Assembly: GCF_036010665.1 (NCBI RefSeq)
Contig: NZ_CP108581.1
Location: forward strand, 3,577,501 to 3,641,500
Reading direction: 5' to 3'
From: Microbispora sp. NBC_01189
Lineage (GTDB): Bacteria > Actinomycetota > Actinomycetes > Streptosporangiales > Streptosporangiaceae
DNA length: 64,000 bases
The notes below the pieces were generated by a model that saw only the letters and a list, made by a program, of their open reading frames with translations, did not search any database and was not told where the DNA came from. Position numbers and translations under genes: made by a program. This document shows, one piece after another, positions 52,999 through 62,986 of this stretch (the first letter of the stretch is position 1; the number at the start of each line of letters is the position of its first letter).

Positions 52999-55900
52999 CT
53001 ACTGAACGGTGATCTTGTCGACTTCGAACGTGATGCCCTTCACCTCGGGGGTGGAGGTGGCGGTCATGACGGTGCCGGTGCCCGTGGACACGCCCTTCAA
53101 CGTGAAGGAGTAGCTGAGCGTGCCGCCGGGGGCGCCCGGCGTGCTGGTGACGCGGTAGTCCTGCGTCGGCGGGCCGCTGATCTGGGTGCCGGCGGTGCCC
53201 TCGACGTTCTCGGCGCCGACGGTCAGGCCGTACACCGCGCCGGGGTCACCGGGCAGGTTGCCCGGATCGTAGGCGTACGAGATGTCCTCGGCGCCACCCA
53301 GCCCGATCCACTGCTGGAAGACCTTCAGGCTGTTCGTGCCGTACAGGTTGAGCCTCCACTCGACGACCAGCCACCTGCTCACCCCGTCGGTGAGGGTCGC
53401 GACGTAGACGCCGGGCGCTCCGGTGCCGTCCAGGTCGGTCCAGTACGGCGCGAGCACGCCGTTCGGCTGAGCGGTGTCGGGGAGCGTCTGCGGCGTGGAC
53501 TGGATGTCCGCCGAGCCGTTCGTGCCGCCCGCGACCGTGTAGCCGTCGGAGACGACGCCGATCCTGGTGAACGTACGGCCGGCGAAGGTGTACGCCGGAA
53601 CGGTGTAGTTCAGCGCCTCCTCGTCGCCGATGGGCGTCGGGGTGATGCCGAAGGCCGTGAGCGGAATGTAACCGGCCGGGCCCGACCCCGGGGCGATGAC
53701 CGGCTTGTCCGGCTGCCTCCCCGCCAGCGTCTTCTTGGTCGTCACGATCTGGCTGCCGACCTGGGTCGCGCCGGTGACGCCGGTGAGCCGCAGCTTGGCG
53801 TCCAGCGTGCTGAGCGCGGTGACGTCGGTGTCCTGCAGGGAGGTGTTCTGCACCGAGACCGTGCAGGTGGACTGCCCGGTGTTCCTGGCGATGGTGCTCG
53901 GCGTGCAGGTCTGGTCGATCGGGACCGCGCCCTCGCGCCGGGAGAAGGCCACCGGCAGGTGCTGCTCCCGGCCGCCGCCGACCTGCTTGAGGTTCACCTG
54001 GCCGAAGTACTGCCCCTCGGGCAGGTCCGGCGCGGTGATCAGGATGGTGACCTTCTGGCTCTTGCCCGGCTTCACCGTGAACAGCGGCGGCAGCACCGTG
54101 ATGTTCGCCCCGCTGACCGTGGTGCCCAGCGCGGTGTACGTGAGCGTCTTGGTGGTCGGGTTGACGAACGTACGCTTCGCACTGATCACGCCCGGCATGA
54201 CGGGCGCGTTCACCGACGGCAGGTTGAGGTCGATCCGGTTCAGCGGGTCGGCGGCCGAGGCGGCGTAGTTCACCGCGGTCTCGTCCAGGGTCAGGCCCGC
54301 GTCGCCCGCCTTCGTCAGGTCGATGCGCCCGCCGCCGTAGTCGAACGGGTCGGCCTGGGTGGTCCGGTCCTCCTTGGTGACCTTCGTCGTCGCGGTGGTC
54401 TCCAGGGCCGACTTGACCTGGCCCGGCGTCCAGTCGGGGTGCAGCGCGAACAGGAGCGCGCCGGCGCCCGCGACGTGCGGCGACGACATCGAGGTCCCGG
54501 CGATGACCTGGTAGAGGTTGCCCGCCGGGCCTTCCAGCGGTGAGTCGGGAGTCGGCGTCATGCCCGCCAGGATGTGCAGGCCGGGCGCGGTGACGTCCGG
54601 CTTCAGGAAGTCGCCGCCGGGGCCGCGCGAGGAGAACGACGTCATCGTGTCGCCCTGCCAGGTGGCCTTCGTCCCCTGGGTGAAGGTCGCCGTCGTGCCC
54701 GGGTGCGAGCTGAGCCAGCTCAGCAGGACGTCGGTCTCCGGCTTGTCGATGTGCACCGTCGGCAGCCAGTGGTTGTCGGTCATGACGTCCTGCGGCGTGG
54801 CGTTGTAGAGGATCATCCCCGCGGCGCCGCCCTGCTTCACCGAGAAGCCCTTGAGCACCCGGTTCGGGCCGCGCTGACAGGCGACGATCTTCCCGGAGAA
54901 CAGCCCGGGAGGCGCCGGGCTGAGGCACAGCGCGTCGTTGTACGGCGGAGCCGAGGCGAGCACCACGGGCAGCGGCGTCGAGACGCCCGCCGTGATCGAC
55001 GCGCCCTTGATCGACGGCCCGCCGGTCAGCGTGATCGTCGACTGGAAGGTGCGGCTCTGCGTCGAGGCCGCCACGGTGGTCACCCACGGGCCGCGGTGGT
55101 CCGTCGTGCCGGCGCCCGGCCCGGAGTTGCCCGCCGAGGCCGACACGAACACGCCCGCGGCGTACGCGTCCAGGAACGCGAGCTCGACCGCGTCGCTGTA
55201 GGGGTCGGAGCCGCCGCCGATCGAGAAGTTGATGACCCGTACGCCGTCGGCGATGGCCTGCGCCACCGCGGCCACCGAGTCCGACTGGTAGCAGCCTTCC
55301 GCGCCGCAGACCTTGTAGACCGCGACGTGCGCGGCCGGCGCGATGCCGTGGATCGCGCCGCGGTCGATGCCGAGCGGGTTGGCGTGGTCGACCGGCCCGC
55401 CCGCCGAGGTGGTGGCGGTGTGCGTCCCGTGACCGCCGCTGTCACGGGCGCTGTCCGGATACACCTCCCCGCCCACGACCGCGTTGTACGTCGCGAGGAA
55501 CGGCTGGCCGGAGATCAGCTTGCGGTTGCACGGGAAGGGGTCTGCCGCCGGGGTCAGCGGGTTGTCGCCGAAGTTGCAGGTGCGCGGCGTGCCGTCCGCC
55601 TTGGCCGGGGGAGCGGGCAGCGTGCCGGGGTCGGCGAACGACGGGTGCTCCGGCCACGCGCCGGTGTCCAGGATGCCGACGATGACGCCCTTGCCCGACG
55701 ACTTCATCCCGCCGAGCTGGTTGTAGACGGTCGGCGCGCCGATGAACTCGGCACTGGAGTCGGTGAGCGGCTGCTCCACCCTGTCCTTCTGCACGGCCGC
55801 CACACCGGGCAGCTTGAGCAGGTCGGCGGCCTTGTTCGCGGGCAGAGTGAGGGCGACGCCGCCGTACACCGTGCGGAGCTTCTGCCCCACCCTGGCGCCG

Positions 55901-56349
55901 GGGATCTTCCGGCCGAGCTCGCCGAGGAAGGAGTTCTCGACGTTCTCGATGTGCTTCTGGTATTTCGTCGCGTCGCCGCTCTTGACATTCAGCGCCTTGC
56001 CGGTGACGGACGGGCTCGTGCCGGGGAGCCCCGGCAGGCCTCCCTTGTAGGCCGCCAGCGAGTCGTAGTCGAGCTTCACCACGACGGTCGTCGGCTCCGC
56101 CGACTGTGATTTCAGCAGCTCGGGGTCGCTTTCGGCGAGCTTGCCGGAGGGCGACTTGGCGCCCTGCACGCGCTCGGGCTCCGTCAGTGCCGTGGCGGTC
56201 CAGGACCGCGAGGGGGTCGGGGTCGGGGTCGGGTCCGCGGCGGCGGAACCCGCTGGGGCCATCGCTGGTATCAGGGCAAGACCGGCGACGAGCGCCGTCG
56301 TGCGTAACGCCGTCCTACGTAATAAGGCGGACGGGGGCTTCCTCGACAC
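52999..56349 (-). CDS. Secreted S8 subtilisin-like serine protease
   Basis: A 1116-residue secreted protease. A signal peptide (about 1-38), an I9 propeptide (about 85-195) and an S8 catalytic domain are present. The triad is D228 (ILDTGAWPEHP), H307 (GGHGTHTA) and S620 (AGTSMSSPHVAG), with oxyanion Asn in SASAGNSGPG. A PA domain (about 455-560) is inserted before the Ser block. A Fn3-like region and C-terminal beta domains follow (about 700-1116). The GTG start follows GGAGGT. It is a degradative exoenzyme; the long C-terminus may bind substrate or the cell wall. Confidence 0.95.
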   Translation of the reverse strand: MSRKPPSALLRRTALRTTALVAGLALIPAMAPAGSAAADPTPTPTPSRSWTATALTEPERVQGAKSPSGKLAESDPELLKSQSAEPTTVVVKLDYDSLAAYKGGLPGLPGTSPSVTGKALNVKSGDATKYQKHIENVENSFLGELGRKIPGARVGQKLRTVYGGVALTLPANKAADLLKLPGVAAVQKDRVEQPLTDSSAEFIGAPTVYNQLGGMKSSGKGVIVGILDTGAWPEHPSFADPGTLPAPPAKADGTPRTCNFGDNPLTPAADPFPCNRKLISGQPFLATYNAVVGGEVYPDSARDSGGHGTHTATTSAGGPVDHANPLGIDRGAIHGIAPAAHVAVYKVCGAEGCYQSDSVAAVAQAIADGVRVINFSIGGGSDPYSDAVELAFLDAYAAGVFVSASAGNSGPGAGTTDHRGPWVTTVAASTQSRTFQSTITLTGGPSIKGASITAGVSTPLPVVLASAPPYNDALCLSPAPPGLFSGKIVACQRGPNRVLKGFSVKQGGAAGMILYNATPQDVMTDNHWLPTVHIDKPETDVLLSWLSSHPGTTATFTQGTKATWQGDTMTSFSSRGPGGDFLKPDVTAPGLHILAGMTPTPDSPLEGPAGNLYQVIAGTSMSSPHVAGAGALLFALHPDWTPGQVKSALETTATTKVTKEDRTTQADPFDYGGGRIDLTKAGDAGLTLDETAVNYAASAADPLNRIDLNLPSVNAPVMPGVISAKRTFVNPTTKTLTYTALGTTVSGANITVLPPLFTVKPGKSQKVTILITAPDLPEGQYFGQVNLKQVGGGREQHLPVAFSRREGAVPIDQTCTPSTIARNTGQSTCTVSVQNTSLQDTDVTALSTLDAKLRLTGVTGATQVGSQIVTTKKTLAGRQPDKPVIAPGSGPAGYIPLTAFGITPTPIGDEEALNYTVPAYTFAGRTFTRIGVVSDGYTVAGGTNGSADIQSTPQTLPDTAQPNGVLAPYWTDLDGTGAPGVYVATLTDGVSRWLVVEWRLNLYGTNSLKVFQQWIGLGGAEDISYAYDPGNLPGDPGAVYGLTVGAENVEGTAGTQISGPPTQDYRVTSTPGAPGGTLSYSFTLKGVSTGTGTVMTATSTPEVKGITFEVDKITVQ

Positions 56350-56704
56350 GACACCTCCATGGGGACCTGTGAGGCCTCGTCACCCGGGAACCCGCGACGG
56401 CGCCCGGAGGCGCCTGAAGGCATGGAGGAACGCGCCGCCGCCCACTGGGCGTGGAGGGGCACGGCCCTCCCCCGGTGGGCGACGAGCGAACGGCCGCCGA
56501 GGGCAGGCGGCCGAACCTGCACGGAGTCTAACTTCGGATCGTTTGCGAAACTAGATCGTTCCATTCCGCGCTTTTTCATGCTTTTATGGACGGCCTCATC
56601 GTGCTCCGTTGAGAAATCAGAGGAAATCGGTCAGACGGCCCACGTCGTCGGCATTGGTGCCCGCGAAGACCGCGAAGGCGGTCCGAGCGTGGCCGGAACG
56701 CCGC
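56350..56704. promoter_or_regulatory. Intergenic region upstream of the subtilase
   Basis: 355 bases separate the subtilase start from the end of the GAP1-like gene. A GGCCGCC...GGCGGCC hairpin lies at 56492-56512 and an AT-rich segment near 56560-56610, so the subtilase promoter and leader should be here. No recognised riboswitch. Confidence 0.35.
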
Positions 56705-58939
56705 TCACAACCGATGCCGCCCTGCCATCGACCCCTTGAGCCGGGAGGGCACCCGGAAGAAGAAGACCGCCGCTACCAACCCGCCGACGCCGACGATGAC
56801 GCAGACGATCAGAATGATGTCCCAGAAGGATCGCGCCGGTCCGCTCACGGGTTTCGCGGAGGGCGCGAGCGCGGGAGCGGGTGAATAGATCCGGTCCACG
56901 AACGCCTTCGCATCCGCCTTAGGGTCGTCGGAGGATTTCACGCCCTCCTTTTTCAGGCGATCCATTGCCGGCTCCAGGACCGGCTTGAGCGCGAAGTCGG
57001 CCCCGACGATGATCTTCCGCTGCGGAAGGAATTCATCAAGATCGGGCGAAGTCTCGTAATCCTCGGCGGCGACGTTGTAGGAGACGATGGCCGCGGTCGG
57101 GCCGTTCTGCAGGAGTTCGGCCGGCAACTGGCTGGCTGGGACAGGAGAGAACCGAACCTTTGGGAACTGATCCTGGATCTTACGTTCCACGTCCTTGCTG
57201 AATGTGTCGCGTACGTGGATTGTCTCCACGTCGCCGGGAAAGCGTGCCCCGTGCTTCAGGAGCAGGATGTCCAGAGTGCCGACCTTGGCGTCTCCCACCA
57301 TCGTCAGGCCCCTGTCGGCCAACTCGTTCAGAATGTTGGCGTCGTAGTCGATGAGCACCGCGGGGTTCTCCGGTGTGCCGGGCGCCTGGAGGACAGGCGC
57401 GTATCCCTGGCGCCGCAGCGCTTCCTTGATGACCTCGGTGACGTACGGCTGGTCTGCGGTGTCGTTGATGAGGATGGTCTGGGGCGCTGGCGGGGGAAAA
57501 GCCTGCTGGGCGGGGGTGTCGTTGCCGGGCAGAAGCCGCAGGGCGGTGAGGCCGATCAGCACGATGGCGAGCGCCGAGACGCCGATGGTGCAGGCCAGTC
57601 GATATCGCCGGTCCCAGGTGCCGAACCGCCACCACCGCTGCCTGGGCAGACCCTTCAGCCGCCACCACCGCGAGCTGGGCAGAGCCTTCAACCGGAGAAT
57701 CACGGCTTCCGGCGTGTTTTCGGCTCTCAGCAGGGCACGGCGCTTGCTCGCCCACATTGACCGCTCGTCCGGCTTGAAGGCCGCCGAGATCAACCGCTTG
57801 TACAGGTCGTCCCGGTCCCCCCGCTGATTGAATACGTGCCGGAAGCAGTGGTACTGGACCAGGGCATCCGCCAGGGCCTCCCTGTCGGACTGGTTCCAGA
57901 CCACCGCCAGGAGCGCGTCCAAGGTTGGGCGGGCATCCTCAGTGGGGGTCACCTTGGAGAGCGCCTTGGCGAGGGCGGCGACCGTGGGGCCCTGGTGAGC
58001 TACCTCCACCACCTCGGGGCCTCTGCGCACGGCGGGTGCGGGGGCGGGGGTCGGGTCCGGTGGTCGGGCGGGAGGTGACTGGGAGGCTGACCGGCGGAGC
58101 AGCTCGAAGACCCGGGGGCGGTCGTCGTCGTTGAACCACAGGGGTTCGGTCTGGTCCGCGAGCCACCCGATCAGATCCGGGTAGTCCACGTCACGGTTGC
58201 GCAATATGCGGTGGTACTCCGCCGAGTACTTGTCGAGGGGGATGTCCGCGCCCTGGCCCCAATGGACGGCTTGGACACCCTCCGGGGCGTAGCGGGCGAA
58301 GGAGAGCTTGATCCGGTGTTTCGTCGTGCTGCTGGTCCAGGTCGCCGCGCTGAACCTCGTCCGCAGCCCGTACGGCAGCAGCGCCATGACCGTGTCGACG
58401 AAGCGCAACCGCTCGGCCATCGGGACGCCGTCCGCGCCGACGAGGCAGACCTGCTGCCCGGAGGCCAGCAGCGCGGCGGCGGCCAGCGCGTCCGACCCCG
58501 GCATGACGTCGCGCGGGTCGAGCGCCGGCACGGCCACGGTCAGCGGCGGCTCAGGGGTCAGCGGGAGCGCGTCGAAAGCCGCGTACAGCGCCTGGTACGA
58601 CACCGGGTGGTCCTGGAGCTGGTGGTACGGCACGAAGAACCACCGGGTGTAGGCGACCTTGCGGCCCGTGAAGTCACGGTTGTCCGACCAGGTGTGGATC
58701 GCCAGCACCACGTTGTGGGACTTCTCGCCGGTGTCCTTGACTTCGATCCCCGCAGGGACGATCGTCACCTGGGGCAGCTCGGAGGGGGTGCCGGCGGCGT
58801 ACCGTGCCCTGAGCTTGTCGAAGACGTGCGCGAGCCGTTCGGCGCTCCACCTCAGCAGGCCGTACTCGTCGTAGCTGCCGTGCTCCTTGCCTTCGAGCCC
58901 CCACTCGAAGCCGATCCTCCGCGCGCCGTCCCCGTTCAC
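56705..58939 (-). CDS. GTPase-associated protein GAP1-like, membrane-spanning
   Basis: A 744-residue protein. Residues about 5-420 match the GAP1-N2/M/C layout of GTPase-associated proteins (GFEWGLEGKEHGS, YTRWFFVPYHQLQDHPVSYQ, GLRTRFSAATWTSS). A short Arg/Trp repeat (RLKALPSSRWWR, RLKGLPRQRWWR) precedes helix 448-468. An extracellular domain of about 240 residues (INDTADQPYVTEVIKEALRR) looks like a substrate-binding-protein fold. A second helix is near the C-terminus (IILIVCVIVGVGGLVAAV). The GTG start overlaps the GTPase stop (GTGA). It is likely the membrane sensor or effector of the locus. Confidence 0.8.
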   Translation of the reverse strand: MNGDGARRIGFEWGLEGKEHGSYDEYGLLRWSAERLAHVFDKLRARYAAGTPSELPQVTIVPAGIEVKDTGEKSHNVVLAIHTWSDNRDFTGRKVAYTRWFFVPYHQLQDHPVSYQALYAAFDALPLTPEPPLTVAVPALDPRDVMPGSDALAAAALLASGQQVCLVGADGVPMAERLRFVDTVMALLPYGLRTRFSAATWTSSTTKHRIKLSFARYAPEGVQAVHWGQGADIPLDKYSAEYHRILRNRDVDYPDLIGWLADQTEPLWFNDDDRPRVFELLRRSASQSPPARPPDPTPAPAPAVRRGPEVVEVAHQGPTVAALAKALSKVTPTEDARPTLDALLAVVWNQSDREALADALVQYHCFRHVFNQRGDRDDLYKRLISAAFKPDERSMWASKRRALLRAENTPEAVILRLKALPSSRWWRLKGLPRQRWWRFGTWDRRYRLACTIGVSALAIVLIGLTALRLLPGNDTPAQQAFPPPAPQTILINDTADQPYVTEVIKEALRRQGYAPVLQAPGTPENPAVLIDYDANILNELADRGLTMVGDAKVGTLDILLLKHGARFPGDVETIHVRDTFSKDVERKIQDQFPKVRFSPVPASQLPAELLQNGPTAAIVSYNVAAEDYETSPDLDEFLPQRKIIVGADFALKPVLEPAMDRLKKEGVKSSDDPKADAKAFVDRIYSPAPALAPSAKPVSGPARSFWDIILIVCVIVGVGGLVAAVFFFRVPSRLKGSMAGRHRL

Positions 58940-59937
58940 CGCGGGGTCTCCTTGTCGGCGGCGAGCCGCCGCCCGAGCCACAGCATGGGCTCCACCACGT
59001 TGATCGGGTGGATCGGCCCGCGGATGCGCAGGTCCTCGCCCTCGGGCAGCAGGTTCTCGTAGTCGTGCCAGTCGAACGCCTTCGTCTGCGGATGGACGTA
59101 GAAGCCGATCGACGAGGTGACGAAGAACCGCACGCGGTCGGGGTGGAAGTAGCGGCCGAGCGAGTTGAGGACCATGTCGGCGTTGCCGTTGGCCGACAGG
59201 TCGCACAGCTGCCGGAACAGGTCCGGGGCGTCGTCGTCGGACACGCGGGGGAAGCCGTACGGGTCGTCGGGCGCGGAGGCGAGCAGGTGCATCTTCTCGG
59301 CCGTCTCCAGCACACGCGGGTCGTCGAACTTCGTGACGCACACGGCGACGTTGTGGGGAAGCCGGCCGCCGGTGAGCCGGCCGAGGTCGCGCATCCGCTC
59401 GGTGAGCCGTTTGAGCGGCGGATGCAGATGGTTGAAGGCGTCGCCGCGTTCGAACTCGCGGATCGGGTCGAAGAGGAAGACGATGCCGAGGCTCTTCACC
59501 AGGTTGTCCAGCATCCGCTCGCGTAGCTCGTCCAGCACGTCCGGGCCGTAGTCGAGCCGCCGGGGACCCGCGCTGAAGAGGCCGCCTTCCGCGTCGATCA
59601 TGCCGAGGCCGACCTCGAACGGCTCGGGTTTACCCTGCCTGCGCCACCACCGCCGCCTGCGCCGCTCGCCGGGACCGTACAACGTCCAGTGGTAGTGCTC
59701 CAGGCCGGTGCTCGCCTCGGGGAAGACCTTGCCGGTGGACAGCGCGTTCGTCCGCTCGATTAGGAACTCCGACGACGCGGGGTCCGAGCCGACGATCCTC
59801 CAGTCGTCGTCCCTGCGCATCAGGGCGATGTCCAGGGCGGCCAGCAGTGTCGTCTTGCCGCTGCCGGGCGCGCCCCACATGGCGATGTCGTGGGCGGGCC
59901 GCCCCGGCTTCGGATCGGGCTGCATGCCGGTGTTCAC
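58936..59937 (-). CDS. TRAFAC-type GTPase of a GAP conflict system
   Basis: A 333-residue P-loop NTPase. Walker A GAPGSGKT (22-29), a Walker B-like strand with D115 (GMIDAEGG), and a TKFD motif at 202-205 for guanine specificity are present. This fits the DO-GTPase2/TRAFAC family encoded with GAP1 and GAP2 proteins in actinobacterial conflict systems. The GTG start overlaps the upstream stop; its stop overlaps the GAP1-like start. A GTP-driven switch that gates the membrane partner is the likely role. Confidence 0.85.
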   Translation of the reverse strand: MNTGMQPDPKPGRPAHDIAMWGAPGSGKTTLLAALDIALMRRDDDWRIVGSDPASSEFLIERTNALSTGKVFPEASTGLEHYHWTLYGPGERRRRRWWRRQGKPEPFEVGLGMIDAEGGLFSAGPRRLDYGPDVLDELRERMLDNLVKSLGIVFLFDPIREFERGDAFNHLHPPLKRLTERMRDLGRLTGGRLPHNVAVCVTKFDDPRVLETAEKMHLLASAPDDPYGFPRVSDDDAPDLFRQLCDLSANGNADMVLNSLGRYFHPDRVRFFVTSSIGFYVHPQTKAFDWHDYENLLPEGEDLRIRGPIHPINVVEPMLWLGRRLAADKETPR

Positions 59938-61385
59938 TCCGTCTCGTCGAGCAGGGGAAACGGGACGTGGGCGGCGGCGGGCACGGCGAGGCCGAGGCCG
60001 GCGGCCAGTCCCTGGAGATCGAGGGCGTCGAGGTGGGCCAGCGCCCGCGCGCCGAGATGGCGCCAGATCCGGTGCTGCGGGCCGTCCTCCGGTTGGTCGC
60101 AGATCGCGCCGAACGCCATCCCGGGCAGGTGCTCCAGGTACGCCAGCAGCGACCGCCAGTCGTGCCGATGCGGGCAGGGCAGGACGCCGGACCGGTCCGC
60201 CCGCATCGGATGCGGGCGGCGGTCGCCGATGGTGAGCAGCACGTGCCGGCCCGGTGGCGACGTGCTCATGCTCCGGTTGAGCCGGGCCGCCACCGTCGCC
60301 AGCATGTCCTCCACCTGCGCGGCGTGCGGGTGGTACGGGTAGCCCTGGGTGACGGCCCCCCGGTCCTCCAGGGTGTCGAGCCCTTTCAGGGCCGCCTCCG
60401 GCGCGGCCTGCCAGGCGACGACCTCCACCGGCCGATCCGGTACGGACCGGTCGAAGGAGTGCGCGCCGTACGCGACGAGGGAGACGCGCGGCGCGTCAGC
60501 GGGCGCGCCGGAGAGGAACGCGATCATCTGACGGGCGCGGCCCAGCCGCTCCTCGACCTTGACGTCCGGGCCGCACACCTCGACCGCGCAGATCAGGTGG
60601 GCCGGGCCGGTCCTGGGCGGCAGCCGGTCCGGCAGGTCGGCGAGGAGTTCCTCCCAGGTCCGCCGATCGGCGGCGAGGCCGGGCAGCCCCGCGAAGCGCA
60701 CCCTGCCCGGCCGCACCAGCTCGGCGGTGACGACGTACGGCCCGGGGGCGACCCTGGCGCTGTGCACGGAGAGCAGCCGCGGCTCCCGGCCCTGCCGGGT
60801 GACGACGGCGAGGGCCGTGCCGTGCTCGCCGCCCGGCTCGCAGCGGACGGCGAGCTCCGTGCGGGTTCCGGCGCGGGCGCCGACCGGGAACAGCAGCTTG
60901 CCCGCCAGCTCCAGCCGTCCGCCGGCCCCGGCGGGCCGCATCACCACGAGGTCGTACGACCGGCACAGCGGGTCGCCGACGAGGACGTCCCTGACCAGCC
61001 CGGTAATCGGCGCGGTGGTGGCGAACACCTGTGCCGTGCGCGCCTCGCGCAGCCACTCCAGCGCCTGCAGGGCCGTCGCGCTCTCGGGGGACGAGCTCAC
61101 GACGACGACCTCCGAACCGGGCGCGGGCAGGCCGGCGGCGCGCAGCAGGGCCTGCCGGGCCTCCTCGCCCCAGCCGTGCTCCGCCGTCAGCGTGATCCAC
61201 TGCAGGGGCCACCGGCGGCCGAGCGCGGTGCCGTGCTCGTCCCGGTGGATCTCGAAGGTCGTCATGCCGTCGGCGGCGACCTCCACGACGACCAGCCTGC
61301 CGGTGGCGGTGAGTCCCGCGACGGCCCGGGCGAGGGCCTTGCGGAGCAGGTCCTCGCCGGGCTCCGGCACGTTATCCCCCGTCAT
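59934..61385 (-). CDS. GAP2/vWA-like protein of the GTPase system
   Basis: A 483-residue soluble protein, first gene of the three-gene operon. The N-terminal half is a beta-rich fold (EVVVVSSSPESATALQALEW). The C-terminal half has HLICAVEVCGPDVKVEE and HVLLTIGDRRPHP, resembling a degenerate vWA domain of GTPase-associated proteins. The metal-binding DxSxS is not evident. ATG 61385; a divergent promoter lies upstream. It probably acts as an adaptor of the GTPase. Confidence 0.65.
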   Translation of the reverse strand: MTGDNVPEPGEDLLRKALARAVAGLTATGRLVVVEVAADGMTTFEIHRDEHGTALGRRWPLQWITLTAEHGWGEEARQALLRAAGLPAPGSEVVVVSSSPESATALQALEWLREARTAQVFATTAPITGLVRDVLVGDPLCRSYDLVVMRPAGAGGRLELAGKLLFPVGARAGTRTELAVRCEPGGEHGTALAVVTRQGREPRLLSVHSARVAPGPYVVTAELVRPGRVRFAGLPGLAADRRTWEELLADLPDRLPPRTGPAHLICAVEVCGPDVKVEERLGRARQMIAFLSGAPADAPRVSLVAYGAHSFDRSVPDRPVEVVAWQAAPEAALKGLDTLEDRGAVTQGYPYHPHAAQVEDMLATVAARLNRSMSTSPPGRHVLLTIGDRRPHPMRADRSGVLPCPHRHDWRSLLAYLEHLPGMAFGAICDQPEDGPQHRIWRHLGARALAHLDALDLQGLAAGLGLAVPAAAHVPFPLLDETE

Positions 61386-61476
61386 GCCTCGTGCCCCGTC
61401 CTCGACCCCGGACCCCGCCCGGTCCGTGTTCCCGTCCCCGTCCCCGGCGAGAAGTTCTCGGATGCGCCCGCCTTCT

Positions 61477-61510
61477 GTGATGACATCACGGTAAATTCCG
61501 CGATATCGCG
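61477..61510. promoter_or_regulatory. Two palindromes in the divergent promoter
   Basis: GTGATG-A-CATCAC at 61477-61489 and CGCGATATCGCG at 61499-61510 lie in the 224 bases between the GAP2-like gene and the DUF4407 gene. Both are perfect and about one helical turn apart. They are candidate operators that would control both operons. Confidence 0.5.
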
Positions 61511-61609
61511 AAACGTGACATAGGAGAACTACGATAGCGGTGTGGCGCGCGTCACGCGATGTTTCCGTGTGTACGGCGCAGGCCAGAACTCCACTCTCCC
61601 GGGAGAAAC

Positions 61610-62986
61610 ATGAGGGACTTTCTGATTGCGTTGTCCGGAGCGAGATCGGAGGTCCTGGAGCGTTGCCCGACCGAGAAACCCAAGTTCGAGGGCATCGGGG
61701 GCGCCGTCCTCACGACGGGCGTCCTCGCCACGATCTCGATGACGTTCGCCCTGAGCAGCGCGCTCGGGCTCAACGTCGTCGTCTCCCTCCTCGCCGGGCT
61801 GGTGTGGGGCCTGATGATCCTGAGCCTCGACCGCTGGCTGGTCAGCACGATGAGGGCGGACGCGCCGCGCCGCTGGCCGCTGGCCGTCCCCCGAATTCTC
61901 ATGGCGCTCCTTCTCGGTTTCGTCATCTCCACTCCATTGGTCCTGCAGATCTTCAAGTCCGAGATCGACGCGCAGATCGTCGAGATCAAGCAGCGGCGGG
62001 CGGACGTGTTCGTCGCGCAGCAGCAACAGGGCGTGACCGGCAAGACCATCGGCCAGCTCCGCCAGGAGGTCGCGAACCTGGAGAAGGTGGTCTCCTCCGG
62101 CGGTGACGTCCCCGTCGCCACCGACCAGGACCCGCAGATCGTCGCGCTCACCGCCGACCGGGACGGCGAACGGAAGCTCGCCGACCAGCACTACACCGAG
62201 TGGCAGTGCCAGCTCTACGGAGGGTCGTCCTGCCCGAAGAAGGGCGACGGCCCGCTCGCCCGGGACAGCAAGCGCGCGTACGACAAGAACAAGCGGCGCA
62301 TCGACCAGCTGAACGGGCAGATCGAGAAGCGCAGGAAGCAGCTGACCGACAACGGTCAGGAGGCCAAGCAGGTCCGCCTCACCAGCGCGCAGGAGGCGTT
62401 GCCGAAGGCGCGGGCACAGCTCGACGCGGCCCAGAGGCGGCAGGGAGACCTGCAGCAGTCCTTCGACGCCGAGAACCTCACCACCAACGGGCTGCTCATC
62501 AGGATGCAGGCGCTCAACGAGATCACCGGCAAGGACATGAGCCTCAGCATGACCCGGCTGCTGCTCTTCCTGCTGTTCCTGCTCATCGAGTGCCTGCCGG
62601 TCGCGGTGAAGCTGATGCAGCGGCCCGGCAACTACGAGAAGGTGCTCGCGCTCGCCGAGCAGCACGAGTTCCGCGCCGCGCGGGGCAGCTTCACCGCCGG
62701 GGCGATGACCCGGCCGCCGACCGCGGGACCCGCCAACGGCGCCACGGACATCTGGGGCATCTGGTCCCGTACGGGGGACACCGGGCCGCTCCCGTCGGTT
62801 CCCAGCTCCCGTCCCGACGACCCGTCGCGAGGGCCGACGGGAACCCGCGCCGAGCACGTCGCCGACGGTTACGGCTCGGTCGAGGACCAGGAACTGCGCC
62901 GCATGCCGGACACCCGCACCCTCCGGTTGCCGCGGCCCGCCCCGGAGCGCTCCGGCGGGGTCGAGCTGCTCCCCGATGACGACTGA
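61610..62986 (+). CDS. DUF4407 membrane coiled-coil protein
   Basis: A 458-residue protein. Three N-terminal helices (about 32-75 and 100-120) surround a conserved DRWLVSTMRAD loop, followed by a long charged coiled coil (about 125-310: QQQGVTGKTIGQLRQEVANL, RKQLTDNGQEAKQVRLTSA), a fourth helix (LLLFLLFLLIECLPVAVKL) and a disordered tail. This is the DUF4407 layout. ATG has GGGAGA upstream. It overlaps the kinase gene and is divergent from the GTPase operon, a placement seen in such conflict loci. Confidence 0.88.
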   Translation: MRDFLIALSGARSEVLERCPTEKPKFEGIGGAVLTTGVLATISMTFALSSALGLNVVVSLLAGLVWGLMILSLDRWLVSTMRADAPRRWPLAVPRILMALLLGFVISTPLVLQIFKSEIDAQIVEIKQRRADVFVAQQQQGVTGKTIGQLRQEVANLEKVVSSGGDVPVATDQDPQIVALTADRDGERKLADQHYTEWQCQLYGGSSCPKKGDGPLARDSKRAYDKNKRRIDQLNGQIEKRRKQLTDNGQEAKQVRLTSAQEALPKARAQLDAAQRRQGDLQQSFDAENLTTNGLLIRMQALNEITGKDMSLSMTRLLLFLLFLLIECLPVAVKLMQRPGNYEKVLALAEQHEFRAARGSFTAGAMTRPPTAGPANGATDIWGIWSRTGDTGPLPSVPSSRPDDPSRGPTGTRAEHVADGYGSVEDQELRRMPDTRTLRLPRPAPERSGGVELLPDDD

